From NCBI GenBank assembly GCA_964588695.1, contig CAZPQK010000006.1, forward strand, positions 1-64,000: a DNA stretch of 64,000 nt, written 5' to 3'. Positions within the stretch are counted from its first letter, which is position 1, and each line of letters opens with the position of its first letter. The notes under the pieces are model-generated. The model saw only the letters and a list, made by a program, of their open reading frames with translations, was not told where the DNA came from and made no database searches. A program made the position numbers and the translations under genes. This stretch comes from CAZPQK01 sp964588695 (GTDB taxonomy: Bacteria; Krumholzibacteriota; Krumholzibacteriia; WVZY01; JAKEHA01). Positions 1 to 7,195 of the stretch are shown here, in pieces.

Positions 1-663
1 CAGATGCTGGGCGGTTACGGCTACATCGCTGAGTATCCGGCGGAGCGATACTATCGTGACGCGCGCATTTCGCGTATCTACGAAGGCACCAACGAAATTA
101 ACCGCATGCTAATTCCGGGGATGTTGCTCAAGCGCGCCATGAAGGGGCAGCTTCCCCTCCTGGCCGCGGCCAAACAGCTACAGGAAGAGCTGCTAGAGGT
201 ACCGTCGTTTGGCGACGATGACGACGACGTCCTGCTGGCGACCGAACGCAAGCTGGTTGCCAACGCCAAGAAGATCGCGGTGCTGATGACCGGGCTTGCC
301 GCGCAAAAGTACGGCGCCGAACTGGATCAGCACCAGGGTGTCCTGGCTGGCATCGCCGACCTGATCATCGAAGCCTACGCGATGGAATGCGTACTTCTTC
401 GGTCGCTTAAATTGGCGGAAACCCAGGGTGAAGACACGGCTGCGACCGTCCTGGACATGACGCGACTGTACTGCAACGACGCGATGGGTAAGATCGACTT
501 GTGGACGCGCGAAGTACTTGCTGGATGTGCCGAAGGCGACGAACTTCGCACGTTGATGGCGGCGGCGAGGCGCATGACGCGTTACACGCCAATCGATTCG
601 CTACACCTGCGCGAAAAGATCGCGGACTTCTATATTGCGAAGGAAGCTTACGCGGTCACTTAA
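1..663 (+). CDS. acyl-CoA dehydrogenase, C-terminal part (cut by window edge)
   Basis: This is the 3' end of an acyl-CoA dehydrogenase, the FAD enzyme of the first step of fatty-acid beta-oxidation. The frame is open from base 1, so the gene begins outside the window. It opens with QMLGGYGYIAEYP and continues with RDARI and IYEGTNEINR, the classic C-terminal signature of the family around the flavin/substrate pocket. About 185 residues follow that motif. This is longer than in short- and medium-chain enzymes and resembles the extra C-terminal helical domain of VLCAD/ACAD9-type enzymes, so long-chain substrates are likely (inference). It faces a long-chain acyl-CoA ligase across a shared terminator, which fits fatty-acid use. 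Confidence 0.93.
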   Translation, partial: QMLGGYGYIAEYPAERYYRDARISRIYEGTNEINRMLIPGMLLKRAMKGQLPLLAAAKQLQEELLEVPSFGDDDDDVLLATERKLVANAKKIAVLMTGLAAQKYGAELDQHQGVLAGIADLIIEAYAMECVLLRSLKLAETQGEDTAATVLDMTRLYCNDAMGKIDLWTREVLAGCAEGDELRTLMAAARRMTRYTPIDSLHLREKIADFYIAKEAYAVT

Positions 664-683
664 GGTCGTGCGAGAATGGTAAC

Positions 684-726
684 AAAAAGGGCGCTGCCAT
701 GATGTGGTAGCGCCCTTCTTTTTGTC
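684..726. terminator. bidirectional intrinsic terminator
   Basis: A 13-bp stem (687-699 with 705-717, one G-T pair) closes a 5-base loop. It is followed by a T-rich tail on the plus strand and by a run of five T on the minus strand (684-688 complement). It lies between the convergent acyl-CoA dehydrogenase and acyl-CoA ligase genes and can stop transcription from both. Confidence 0.85.
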
Positions 727-739
727 AGGTGCGATTTGT

Positions 740-2536
740 CTAGTTGTGGTCGAACGACTTGTCGGCCATCGCATAGAGGCTCTCGATGAGTTCGGCGTGC
801 CGCTTTTCTACGACCCTGCGCTTTACTTTCATTGTCGGCGTTAACGAACCGTCTTCGACGGTAAACTCCGATGTGAGCACCGAGAACGCTTTAATCTGTT
901 CGTATGGAGCCAGCGTGGCGTTGACCTTGTCGACGTCGTGCTGGAAGTTCGCGCGGAAGTCGTCGTTATCGACGAGCTTTTCCAGGTCGGTCGAAAGCCC
1001 GTGTTCGGTCGCCCAACGCGTGGCAACGTCGGGGTCGGGCGTGAACAGCGCGACGATGAAGCGCTGCTGGTCGCCAATAAGAACAGCCTCGGCAATAAAC
1101 TTCGACTGCTTCAACTTGCCTTCGATTGGTTGCGGCGCGACGTTCTTTCCACCACCGGTGATAATGATGTCTTTCTTACGGTCGGTGATGGTCACAAACC
1201 CGTCGTCCATACGGCCGATGTCACCGGTGTGGAACCAGCCGTCGCGCAGCACTTCGTTGGTTTCGTCGGGTCGCTTAAAGTACCCTTGCATGACGTTGTC
1301 CCCGCGGCAGACGATTTCGCCGTCTTCGGCGATCCGAACCTCTACCCCCGGCGCGGGTTTACCGACAGTGCCAAAGCGAAAGTCCTCGAAGGTGTTTACC
1401 GAAATCAGCGGCGAGGTCTCGGTGAGTCCGTACCCTTCCAGAATCGGTAGCCCCGCGGCGTAGAAGAACTCGTTAATGTGCCGCGCGAGTGGCGCGCCGC
1501 CCGAAATAAAAAACCGCAGTTTGCCACCGGTGCGAGCCTTTAGCTTGGAGAACACTAGCGTGTTGGCCACGCCCAATTTGCGTTTGGTGCCAAACGACAC
1601 CTTGCCTGCCATTGCCTCTTTGGCGTAGGCCTTGCCAACACCTGCGGCCCAAAAGAACATCTTGCGACGAAACGCCGGGCCGGATTCGACCTTTTCCATA
1701 ATGCGCGCGTACATCTTTTCGTAAAGCCGCGGCACCGAAATCATCGCGGTGGGAGATACCTCGCCCAGGTTGTCGGCCACGGTGTCGACTGATTCTGCGT
1801 AGGCTATGGTTGCGCCGCACGACATCATCAAAAAGTGTCCTGCCATTCGTTCCAACGCGTGGCACAAGGGTAAAAAGCTAAGGCAGCGATCTTTGGGCGT
1901 CACGTCGATTACCGACAGGCCTGCCCACACATTACTCATGAAGTTCCAGTGCGTGAGAATGACGCCCTTGGGATTACCGGTGGTTCCCGACGTGTAGATG
2001 ATACTTGCCCAGTCGTAGGGGCCAACCGTGGCGATTAGTTCTTCGAAGGTTGGTTTGGGGTCGACCATGCGGCCGCGGTCGATAAGCGCGCCCAACGGCA
2101 TCGCCTTTGCGCTATCACACTGGGGGTCGAACGAAATAATGGCTTGGAGTTTGGGCAGACGATCGCGGATGCCCAGAATCGTTTCCAGATGCTCGTCGTT
2201 GGAAACAAAGATCGCGCGGGCTTCTGAGTCATTAAGAATGTATTCGACCTGGTTGGGCGGAAGCGTACCGTAGATGGGTACGTTGATGCAGCCGGCAGAC
2301 AGCATCGCGACGTCGGCCACGGCCCATTCGACCCGATTTTCGGAAAGAATCGCAACCCGGTCGCCCTTGGCCAGGTTCAGCGCGCCCAGCCCAAGGGCTG
2401 CATGGTATACCTGATCGATAAAATCGGCGTGGGAAACGTCAACGTAGCGACCGTTTACTTTGTGCTTAAAGGCGTCCCGTTTGTTGAACTTAGTGGCGGC
2501 GTGGTGGACAGCCTGTGGAATTGTCTTGGCTTGCAT
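740..2536 (-). CDS. long-chain fatty-acid--CoA ligase (AMP-forming)
   Basis: A 598-residue ANL-superfamily enzyme that activates fatty acids to acyl-CoA through an acyl-adenylate. The P-loop-like AMP-binding motif YTSGTTGNPKG lies at about residues 180-190. Later come GYGLTETSPL (adenine/acyl pocket), GWFHTGDIG and DRKKDIIITGGGKNV (hinge and C-terminal domain). Length and motif spacing fit the FadD15/FAA long-chain type rather than acetyl-CoA synthetase. The start ATG is preceded by a G-rich Shine-Dalgarno-like run. The convergent acyl-CoA dehydrogenase suggests a shared role in beta-oxidation, although the two are not in one operon. Chain-length preference cannot be read from the sequence. 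Confidence 0.93.
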   Translation of the reverse strand: MQAKTIPQAVHHAATKFNKRDAFKHKVNGRYVDVSHADFIDQVYHAALGLGALNLAKGDRVAILSENRVEWAVADVAMLSAGCINVPIYGTLPPNQVEYILNDSEARAIFVSNDEHLETILGIRDRLPKLQAIISFDPQCDSAKAMPLGALIDRGRMVDPKPTFEELIATVGPYDWASIIYTSGTTGNPKGVILTHWNFMSNVWAGLSVIDVTPKDRCLSFLPLCHALERMAGHFLMMSCGATIAYAESVDTVADNLGEVSPTAMISVPRLYEKMYARIMEKVESGPAFRRKMFFWAAGVGKAYAKEAMAGKVSFGTKRKLGVANTLVFSKLKARTGGKLRFFISGGAPLARHINEFFYAAGLPILEGYGLTETSPLISVNTFEDFRFGTVGKPAPGVEVRIAEDGEIVCRGDNVMQGYFKRPDETNEVLRDGWFHTGDIGRMDDGFVTITDRKKDIIITGGGKNVAPQPIEGKLKQSKFIAEAVLIGDQQRFIVALFTPDPDVATRWATEHGLSTDLEKLVDNDDFRANFQHDVDKVNATLAPYEQIKAFSVLTSEFTVEDGSLTPTMKVKRRVVEKRHAELIESLYAMADKSFDHN

Positions 2537-2622
2537 TTAACCCCCGAACTTGGCAAATGGTTGGCACTTAGGAGTATTGGCACCAGTTGGAACGCTGTCA
2601 ACCCCAATGCATATTTTTCACT

Positions 2623-2650
2623 TTGAAACCGGCGGGGGCTGGTTTAGATT
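2623..2650 (+). promoter_or_regulatory. candidate sigma70-type promoter for 2749-4131
   Basis: TTGAAA (2623-2628), a 16-base spacer and TAGATT (2645-2650) lie in the gap upstream of the CADD-like gene. The predicted transcript start is near 2658. The -35 is good and the -10 is moderate. No other candidate of this quality was seen in the gap. Confidence 0.4.
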
Positions 2651-2748
2651 ATCGGTCTAGCTTTTATTCCATCGCCTTAGGCCAGAAACGATGCCGCCCT
2701 AGGCTCCGCTGGTCGTTTTTTTGACTGTGCCCATTCGGAGGTTTTCGC

Positions 2749-3435
2749 TTGCTCGAGAAAAACGAATTTATCGCTAAACTGGACGAGACCATTAGTCGCC
2801 ACAACCTGCTCAACCACCCGTTCTATCAACTGTGGAACGAAGGCAAGCTGAGCGAAGAGTCTTTGCGCGAATATGCTAAGCAGTACTACGGACACGTGCG
2901 GTTGTTTCCGCGCTACGTGAGTGCGGTTCACTCGGCGTGCGACGACATTCGCGCCCGTCAGCTGTTGCTGGAAAACATTACCGAAGAAGACGCAGGCAAC
3001 GACAACCATCCCGAACTATGGTTGCGCTTTGCCGAAGGCATGGGCGTCGAGCGCGAGCAGGTCAAGGCTGCCGAGTTGTTGAATACCACCAAGGAGTCGG
3101 TGAACACGCTGTGGCAACTGTGCCGTAGCGAAAACTATCTCGATGGCCTGGGTGCGCTGTATGCATACGAGTCGCAGCAACCTGACGTCGCCAAGACCAA
3201 ACGCGAAGGCCTGCAGAAGTTCTATTCGGTCGACGACGAGCGCACGGTGCAGTTCTTTTCGGTTCACGAAGAGGCCGATATCGAACACAGCCGGGTCGAA
3301 CGGGAGTTGCTTGCCGATGGTTGCCGTACGCAAGCCGACCAGGAGCGCGTGATTAACGCCGCGGAGACGTCGGCCAAAGCGCTGTGGCATTTCCTCGACG
3401 GTGTTTACGATGCCTACATCGGGGCGGTGAACTAA
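2749..3435 (+). CDS. CADD/TenA-PqqC-like family protein, putative folate (pABA) metabolism
   Basis: A 228-residue all-helical haem-oxygenase-fold protein. Its N-terminal region (LNHPFYQLWNEGKLS, then a KQYYGHVRLFPRYVSAVH segment) matches the CADD branch of the TenA/PqqC superfamily. Related chlamydial CADD supplies p-aminobenzoate for folate by a metal-oxygen reaction that consumes one of its own tyrosines; here Y26 and Y44/Y45 are candidates (inference). Conserved Glu/His residues in ENITEEDAGNDNHPE and SVHEEADIEH could bind two metals. The start is TTG with GGAG at 2737-2740, 8 bases upstream. It is followed 6 bases later by a racemase gene, so they are probably co-transcribed. A TenA thiaminase role is less likely despite the nearby thi operon, because that operon is on the other strand. 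Confidence 0.75.
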   Translation: MLEKNEFIAKLDETISRHNLLNHPFYQLWNEGKLSEESLREYAKQYYGHVRLFPRYVSAVHSACDDIRARQLLLENITEEDAGNDNHPELWLRFAEGMGVEREQVKAAELLNTTKESVNTLWQLCRSENYLDGLGALYAYESQQPDVAKTKREGLQKFYSVDDERTVQFFSVHEEADIEHSRVERELLADGCRTQADQERVINAAETSAKALWHFLDGVYDAYIGAVN

Positions 3436-3441
3436 ACCGTC

Positions 3442-4131
3442 GTGCCGAAGCACATCGGAATTGTCGCGTGCAGCGCCGAAGGTGCCGCGCTTTGCTATCA
3501 AACGATCTGCGTCGAAGCCGCCGAGCGCTTAGGCCGTCATGCCCACCCCGAAGTAAGTCTTCATACCCATCCGTTCAGCGACTACGTTCGCCTGATGGAA
3601 GCTGGAGCGTGGGATGGGGTTGCGGCACTGATGTTGTCGTCCGAAGCGAAGTTGGCCAAGGCGGGCGCGGAGCTTGTGATCTGCCCGGACAACACTATTC
3701 ACCGGGTGTTTGACGATGTGGAAAAGCAGGCGCGTTTGCCGTGGCTGCACATCGCCCGCGAGGTCGCCAAATCCGCGACCGCGCATGGCTATCGCAAGGT
3801 TGGCGTGTTGGGGACCAGCTACACCATGGAAGGTCCGGTCTATCGCGAGCCTCTAGGCGCGGCGGGGATCGAGTTTGTGATTCCCGGCGAAAAGGACCGC
3901 GGGTTAATCGACAAGATTATTTTCGATGAGTTGGTGGCGGCTCAGTTTACCAACGAATCCCGCGCGTACTTTAATGCGGTCATCGGCAACATGCGTGAGC
4001 AAGGTTGCGATGCCGTGGTCCTAGGGTGTACGGAGATTCCGTTGATCGTGTCTCCGGAGACGTCGCCGTTGCCGGTGTTGGATTCGACGCGATTGCTGGC
4101 GCGCGCGGCGCTGACTGCGGCGATCGAATAG
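3442..4131 (+). CDS. aspartate/glutamate racemase family protein (variant active site)
   Basis: A 229-residue Asp/Glu racemase superfamily protein, GTG start. The fold motifs are clear: HIGIVACSAEGAA at the N-terminus, PDNTIH around residue 83 and VLGCTEIPL around residue 196. In two-cysteine racemases the first motif reads CNT and provides one catalytic base. Here that position is Asp83, while the second catalytic Cys196 is retained. E. coli YgeA also lacks the first cysteine (it has Thr), so non-Cys variants can be active on L-amino acids. Substrate and direction are therefore unclear. It sits 6 bases after the CADD-like gene and ends at a strong terminator. Confidence 0.8.
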   Translation: MPKHIGIVACSAEGAALCYQTICVEAAERLGRHAHPEVSLHTHPFSDYVRLMEAGAWDGVAALMLSSEAKLAKAGAELVICPDNTIHRVFDDVEKQARLPWLHIAREVAKSATAHGYRKVGVLGTSYTMEGPVYREPLGAAGIEFVIPGEKDRGLIDKIIFDELVAAQFTNESRAYFNAVIGNMREQGCDAVVLGCTEIPLIVSPETSPLPVLDSTRLLARAALTAAIE

Positions 4132-4150
4132 CCACAGACGGTTCTTAGTG

Positions 4151-4186
4151 AAAAAGAGGTCGGTAGTCTACCGGCCTCTTTTTTTT
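4151..4186. terminator. bidirectional terminator overlapping the thiD 3' end
   Basis: A near-perfect inverted repeat (left arm 4151-4166, right arm starting at 4168, one G-T pair). Its outer arms are A5 and T8, giving a U-tract in both directions. It ends the racemase transcript on the plus strand and the thi operon on the minus strand. The thiD stop codon (4168-4170) and its last codons lie inside the hairpin. Confidence 0.85.
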
Positions 4187-4953
4187 GCGGGGGTGCCAAT
4201 CCGACGCCCCTTACCCAGCGGCTGCGCGCCGCGAATGAAGTCGGCGGTAAAGGCTTTGGCGTCTGCAACCGCATCAAAGAAGTGATCGTGGTCCGCGGCG
4301 CCACATGCCAGGGCGGAGGCGAACACACATCCGGTCCCGCGTACGTCGGGCCCGGCCAACACCTCGCCCGAAAACCACCTCCATGTACCGTCGTGAAGCG
4401 CTCCGTCGGTTGCCGGCGCAAACTCGGCGTGGCCACCGGTGACAACGACGTTCTCGGCACCAGCCGCGGCAATCGACTCGGCCGCGGCTTTCATTTCCTC
4501 CGGAGACGAAACTGCAAAACCGGCCAGCACAGATGCTTCGCTCAGGTTGGGGGTGACGGCGAACGCTCGCGGCAAAAGCTCTTGGATCAATAGTTGAACC
4601 CCGTCGTCGTCGAGCAGGCGATGGCCGCTTGACGATGTAATTACTGGGTCGATGATGACTCGAGGGCGACAGCGGTTCAGGACGGCGGCAACCTGGGCGA
4701 CGATACCGGCGTTGGCCAGCATACCGACTTTGATCGCGGCGATGTCGAAGTCCTCCAGCAGCGCTTCGATTTGTAACCCCACGGTTGCTGCGTCAACCGG
4801 AACAACCCGCGCAACGCCGATCGTGTTTTGAACGGTGATCGCCGTTGTTGCGGAAGTGCCATGGTGGCCATGCGCGGCGAACGTGGCCAGATCGGCCTGG
4901 ATGCCGGCCCCGCCGCTAGGGTCGGATCCCGCGATGGTCATGAGTACTTTCAT
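4168..4953 (-). CDS. thiD: hydroxymethylpyrimidine/phosphomethylpyrimidine kinase
   Basis: A 261-residue ribokinase-fold enzyme that phosphorylates HMP and HMP-P to the HMP-PP used by ThiE. The start MKVLMTIAGSDPSGGAGIQAD carries the substrate-binding GSDPSGGAG motif. TPNLSEA and the C-terminal RGTGCVFASALAC contain the anion hole and catalytic region. I chose the ATG at 4953 because GGAGG lies 6 bases upstream and because it forms an ATGA overlap with the preceding thiE stop. The longer reading frame before it is thiE sequence in another frame. The last residues (KKRGR) are encoded by terminator-hairpin DNA. Confidence 0.95.
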   Translation of the reverse strand: MKVLMTIAGSDPSGGAGIQADLATFAAHGHHGTSATTAITVQNTIGVARVVPVDAATVGLQIEALLEDFDIAAIKVGMLANAGIVAQVAAVLNRCRPRVIIDPVITSSSGHRLLDDDGVQLLIQELLPRAFAVTPNLSEASVLAGFAVSSPEEMKAAAESIAAAGAENVVVTGGHAEFAPATDGALHDGTWRWFSGEVLAGPDVRGTGCVFASALACGAADHDHFFDAVADAKAFTADFIRGAQPLGKGRRIGTPAKKRGR

Positions 4954-5576
4954 TGCGTCGCCTCCAGCGCGGCCACAAACTGCGCGGTTGCCTCCGCCGG
5001 ATCGTCTGCGGTGCACACCGCAGAAATTACCGCGACTCCGGAAGCCCCGGCGGCGACCAGTGGTTCGATGGCGTCCAGCGTAACGCCCCCAATCGCGATT
5101 ACCGGAACCTTTGCCACTGAGGTTACCGCGGTAAGACCGTCGAGCCCAATGGGTGGGGATGATTTCGATTTTGAAGTGGTCGCATAGACGTGCCCGCACC
5201 CAAGGTAGGTTGCACCTGCAGCCTGCGCGGCGATCGCTTGCTTTGGGTTGCTAACACTTGCACCCACAGCAAGACCCGCGTCGAGTAGCGGGCGCGCATC
5301 GGCGATGTTTGCGTCGGTTTGTCCCAAATGCACACCGCAGTTCGCCGTCCGAGCAAGGTGCAGTCTGTCGTTGATCACCAGCCGGCAGTCATACCGCTGG
5401 CAAGTTGGAACTAACGCCAGCGCCCATTGCAGGAAGGTGTCATCGTCGACGCGCTTATCGCGCAGTTGAATCGTGGTTGCGCCGGCGGCTGCGCACAGCT
5501 CTCCGAGTTCGACGGCGCTAAAGCGAGATTGAACGGTGGTGTCGGTAATCACGTGCAGTTCGTGCCGCACGGTCAC
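4950..5576 (-). CDS. thiE: thiamine-phosphate synthase
   Basis: A 208-residue TIM-barrel enzyme that joins HMP-PP and thiazole phosphate. Canonical ThiE motifs are visible: HVITD, IQLRDKR, VINDRLHLA (INDR supplies a Mg2+ ligand), GVHLGQTD, and a SKSKSSPPIGL loop for pyrophosphate binding, then IAIGGV and GVAVISA. The GTG start at 5576 overlaps the upstream stop as GTGA, and its own stop overlaps thiD as ATGA. Of the two tandem ThiE-like proteins this one keeps the substrate residues, so it is the likely true synthase. Confidence 0.92.
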   Translation of the reverse strand: MTVRHELHVITDTTVQSRFSAVELGELCAAAGATTIQLRDKRVDDDTFLQWALALVPTCQRYDCRLVINDRLHLARTANCGVHLGQTDANIADARPLLDAGLAVGASVSNPKQAIAAQAAGATYLGCGHVYATTSKSKSSPPIGLDGLTAVTSVAKVPVIAIGGVTLDAIEPLVAAGASGVAVISAVCTADDPAEATAQFVAALEATQ

Positions 5577-6214
5577 AGGCCTCCGAGTGCGTCCGCGAAC
5601 GCGCGCACGGTCGCGGTGACGTCGGCCGATGTCAGTACCGCACCAATCGCGGCGACGCCATGGGCGCCAGCGGCGATGCAGTCCGCCGCGTTGTCGGGGG
5701 TAATGCCGCCGACGGCGAAGACGGGAATCGGAGTCGCGGCGCAAACTTCTCGTAGTTGTTCGAGGCCGCGGGGTGTTGCTTTGACGCCGCGCGAATCGGT
5801 GGGGAAAACCGGGCCGAAGGTGATAAAGGTCGCGCCTTCAGCGGCAGCGGCTAGCGTTCCGGCCAGATCATGAGTGCTAAGGCCCACCCGTAACTTTGGA
5901 AACTTTTCGCGCAACGCTTGCGGAAAAGGCGCGCCCTCCGGAAAGTGGAAGCCATCGACATTGTAGCTTGCGGCCAGAAACACATCGGACTGGGACATTG
6001 CGCCGCCCCAGTTGAGATACAAGCTTGCGTCGCGTTCGCGCGTGATTGCCAAAAGTCGTTGCGTGTAGCTGGCCAGATCGTCGGCCGGAAGATCTTTCTC
6101 ACGAAGTTGCACGGCGCGAACCCCAGCGTCGCACGCTTCACGAACAATCGATTGCAGCGAGCGCGGCGCGCAACGATTCCGGTCGGTGATAAGATAGAAA
6201 CGAAAATCAATCAT
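5573..6214 (-). CDS. TenI/ThiE-like protein (probable thiazole tautomerase)
   Basis: A 213-residue ThiE/TenI-family TIM barrel lying between thiG and thiE. It begins MIDFRFYLITDRN and has VQLREKDL, FGPVFPT and VFAVGGITPDNA. The INDR metal motif of ThiE is replaced by LNWG, and GVHLGQ by GFHFPE, so thiamine-phosphate synthesis is doubtful. TenI proteins of this fold aromatise the thiazole made by ThiG; the position directly after thiG supports that role. The histidine in LSTHD could act in it, but it also occurs in some ThiE proteins and is not diagnostic. The start at 6214 overlaps thiG by 8 bases and the stop overlaps thiE by 4. Confidence 0.8.
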   Translation of the reverse strand: MIDFRFYLITDRNRCAPRSLQSIVREACDAGVRAVQLREKDLPADDLASYTQRLLAITRERDASLYLNWGGAMSQSDVFLAASYNVDGFHFPEGAPFPQALREKFPKLRVGLSTHDLAGTLAAAAEGATFITFGPVFPTDSRGVKATPRGLEQLREVCAATPIPVFAVGGITPDNAADCIAAGAHGVAAIGAVLTSADVTATVRAFADALGGL

Positions 6215-6992
6215 GGTCGACTCCGATGCGGCCGGGCAGCGGGCTGGACGCCTTGGCGTAAAGTTTCTGCGGAATGCGACCGGCACGATACGCCAGTCGC
6301 CCTGCTTCGACTCCAAGTCGCATGGCGCGTGCCATTTGCTCCGGATGTTTGGCTTGCGCGACCGCGGTGTTAAGCAACACCGCATCCACACCTAACTCCA
6401 TCGCCAGTGCTGCGTCGGAAGCGGTTCCTACCCCGGCGTCGACAACGACGGGAATGTCCACCGTCTCGCGGATGATCTGCAGATTATAAGGATTCCGGAT
6501 CCCCATTCCCGAACCGATGGGCGCGCCCAGGGGCATTACCGCCGAACATCCCAGATCGGCAAGTTTGCGGCAGGTTATCGGATCGTCGTTACAATAGGGA
6601 AGCACGACGAACCCGGCGTCGACCAGTTCGCCCGCGGCCTTTAGTAACTCGACCGTATCGGGGAATAGGGTCTCGTCGTCGCCGATGACTTCGAGCTTCA
6701 CCCAGTTGGTCTCTAGCGCTTCTCGAGCGAGTTGCGCCGTGAGTACGGCTTCCTTGGCGGTATAACAACCCGCGGTGTTAGGCAAAATGAAATAGTCAGC
6801 CGCACGAAGCAATGCCAACGGACTATCGGGAGTTTGTTCTTTAAGATTGAGACGGCGTATTGCAACCGTCACCATCTGCGTACCGCTTGCCGCCAGGCTA
6901 TCCATCATGGTTTGCGGGTCCGGGTAGAGCGAGCTGCCCATGACCAGTCGCGAGGTGAACTCACGGTCGGCGATCCGAAGAGAATCCGACAT
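6207..6992 (-). CDS. thiG: thiazole synthase
   Basis: A 261-residue TIM barrel that builds the thiazole phosphate from deoxyxylulose phosphate, the ThiS thiocarboxylate and dehydroglycine. The Schiff-base lysine is in NWVKLEVI (K99). The motifs RLVMGSSLYPD, VTVAIRRLN, PNTAGC, DAGVGTASDAA and LLNTAVAQA are all family-typical, and full length is present. The ATG shares one base with the thiS stop (TAATG), with GGAGG just upstream inside thiS, which indicates tight coupling of carrier and synthase. Glycine imine would come from the thiO product in the same operon. Confidence 0.96.
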   Translation of the reverse strand: MSDSLRIADREFTSRLVMGSSLYPDPQTMMDSLAASGTQMVTVAIRRLNLKEQTPDSPLALLRAADYFILPNTAGCYTAKEAVLTAQLAREALETNWVKLEVIGDDETLFPDTVELLKAAGELVDAGFVVLPYCNDDPITCRKLADLGCSAVMPLGAPIGSGMGIRNPYNLQIIRETVDIPVVVDAGVGTASDAALAMELGVDAVLLNTAVAQAKHPEQMARAMRLGVEAGRLAYRAGRIPQKLYAKASSPLPGRIGVDHD

Positions 6993-7195
6993 TATCCTCC
7001 CTGTACCGCGTGAATAATCTCGATGCGGTCGCCGTCGCTTACGCGCTGGTCACTCCATAGTGATCGCGGAACCACCTGGTCGTTTAGTGCGAGCGCAATG
7101 CCGCGCAAGTCGTCTCCCAGGCCAAGCTCTTCAACAAGCTCGACCACCGTTGTGCTTGCGCTGATGCGTGTCTCGCCATTAACGATGAGTTTCAT
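6992..7195 (-). CDS. thiS: sulfur carrier protein
   Basis: A 67-residue ubiquitin-like carrier: MKLIVNGE at the start, hydrophobic VVELVEELGL, LALNDQVVPRSLW, and IEIIHAVQGG at the end. The C-terminal Gly-Gly is the thiocarboxylation site needed by ThiG. The start at 7195 lies inside the 3' end of thiO (17-base overlap); a longer frame upstream is only thiO DNA. No thiF adenylyltransferase is present in the window, so activation would need a MoeB/ThiF encoded elsewhere. Confidence 0.95.
   Translation of the reverse strand: MKLIVNGETRISASTTVVELVEELGLGDDLRGIALALNDQVVPRSLWSDQRVSDGDRIEIIHAVQGG

Noticed and set aside
786..1463. plus-strand frames of 170-225 codons opposite the acyl-CoA ligase
   Set aside because: Shadows of the ligase gene with no recognisable motif and no promoter or ribosome site.
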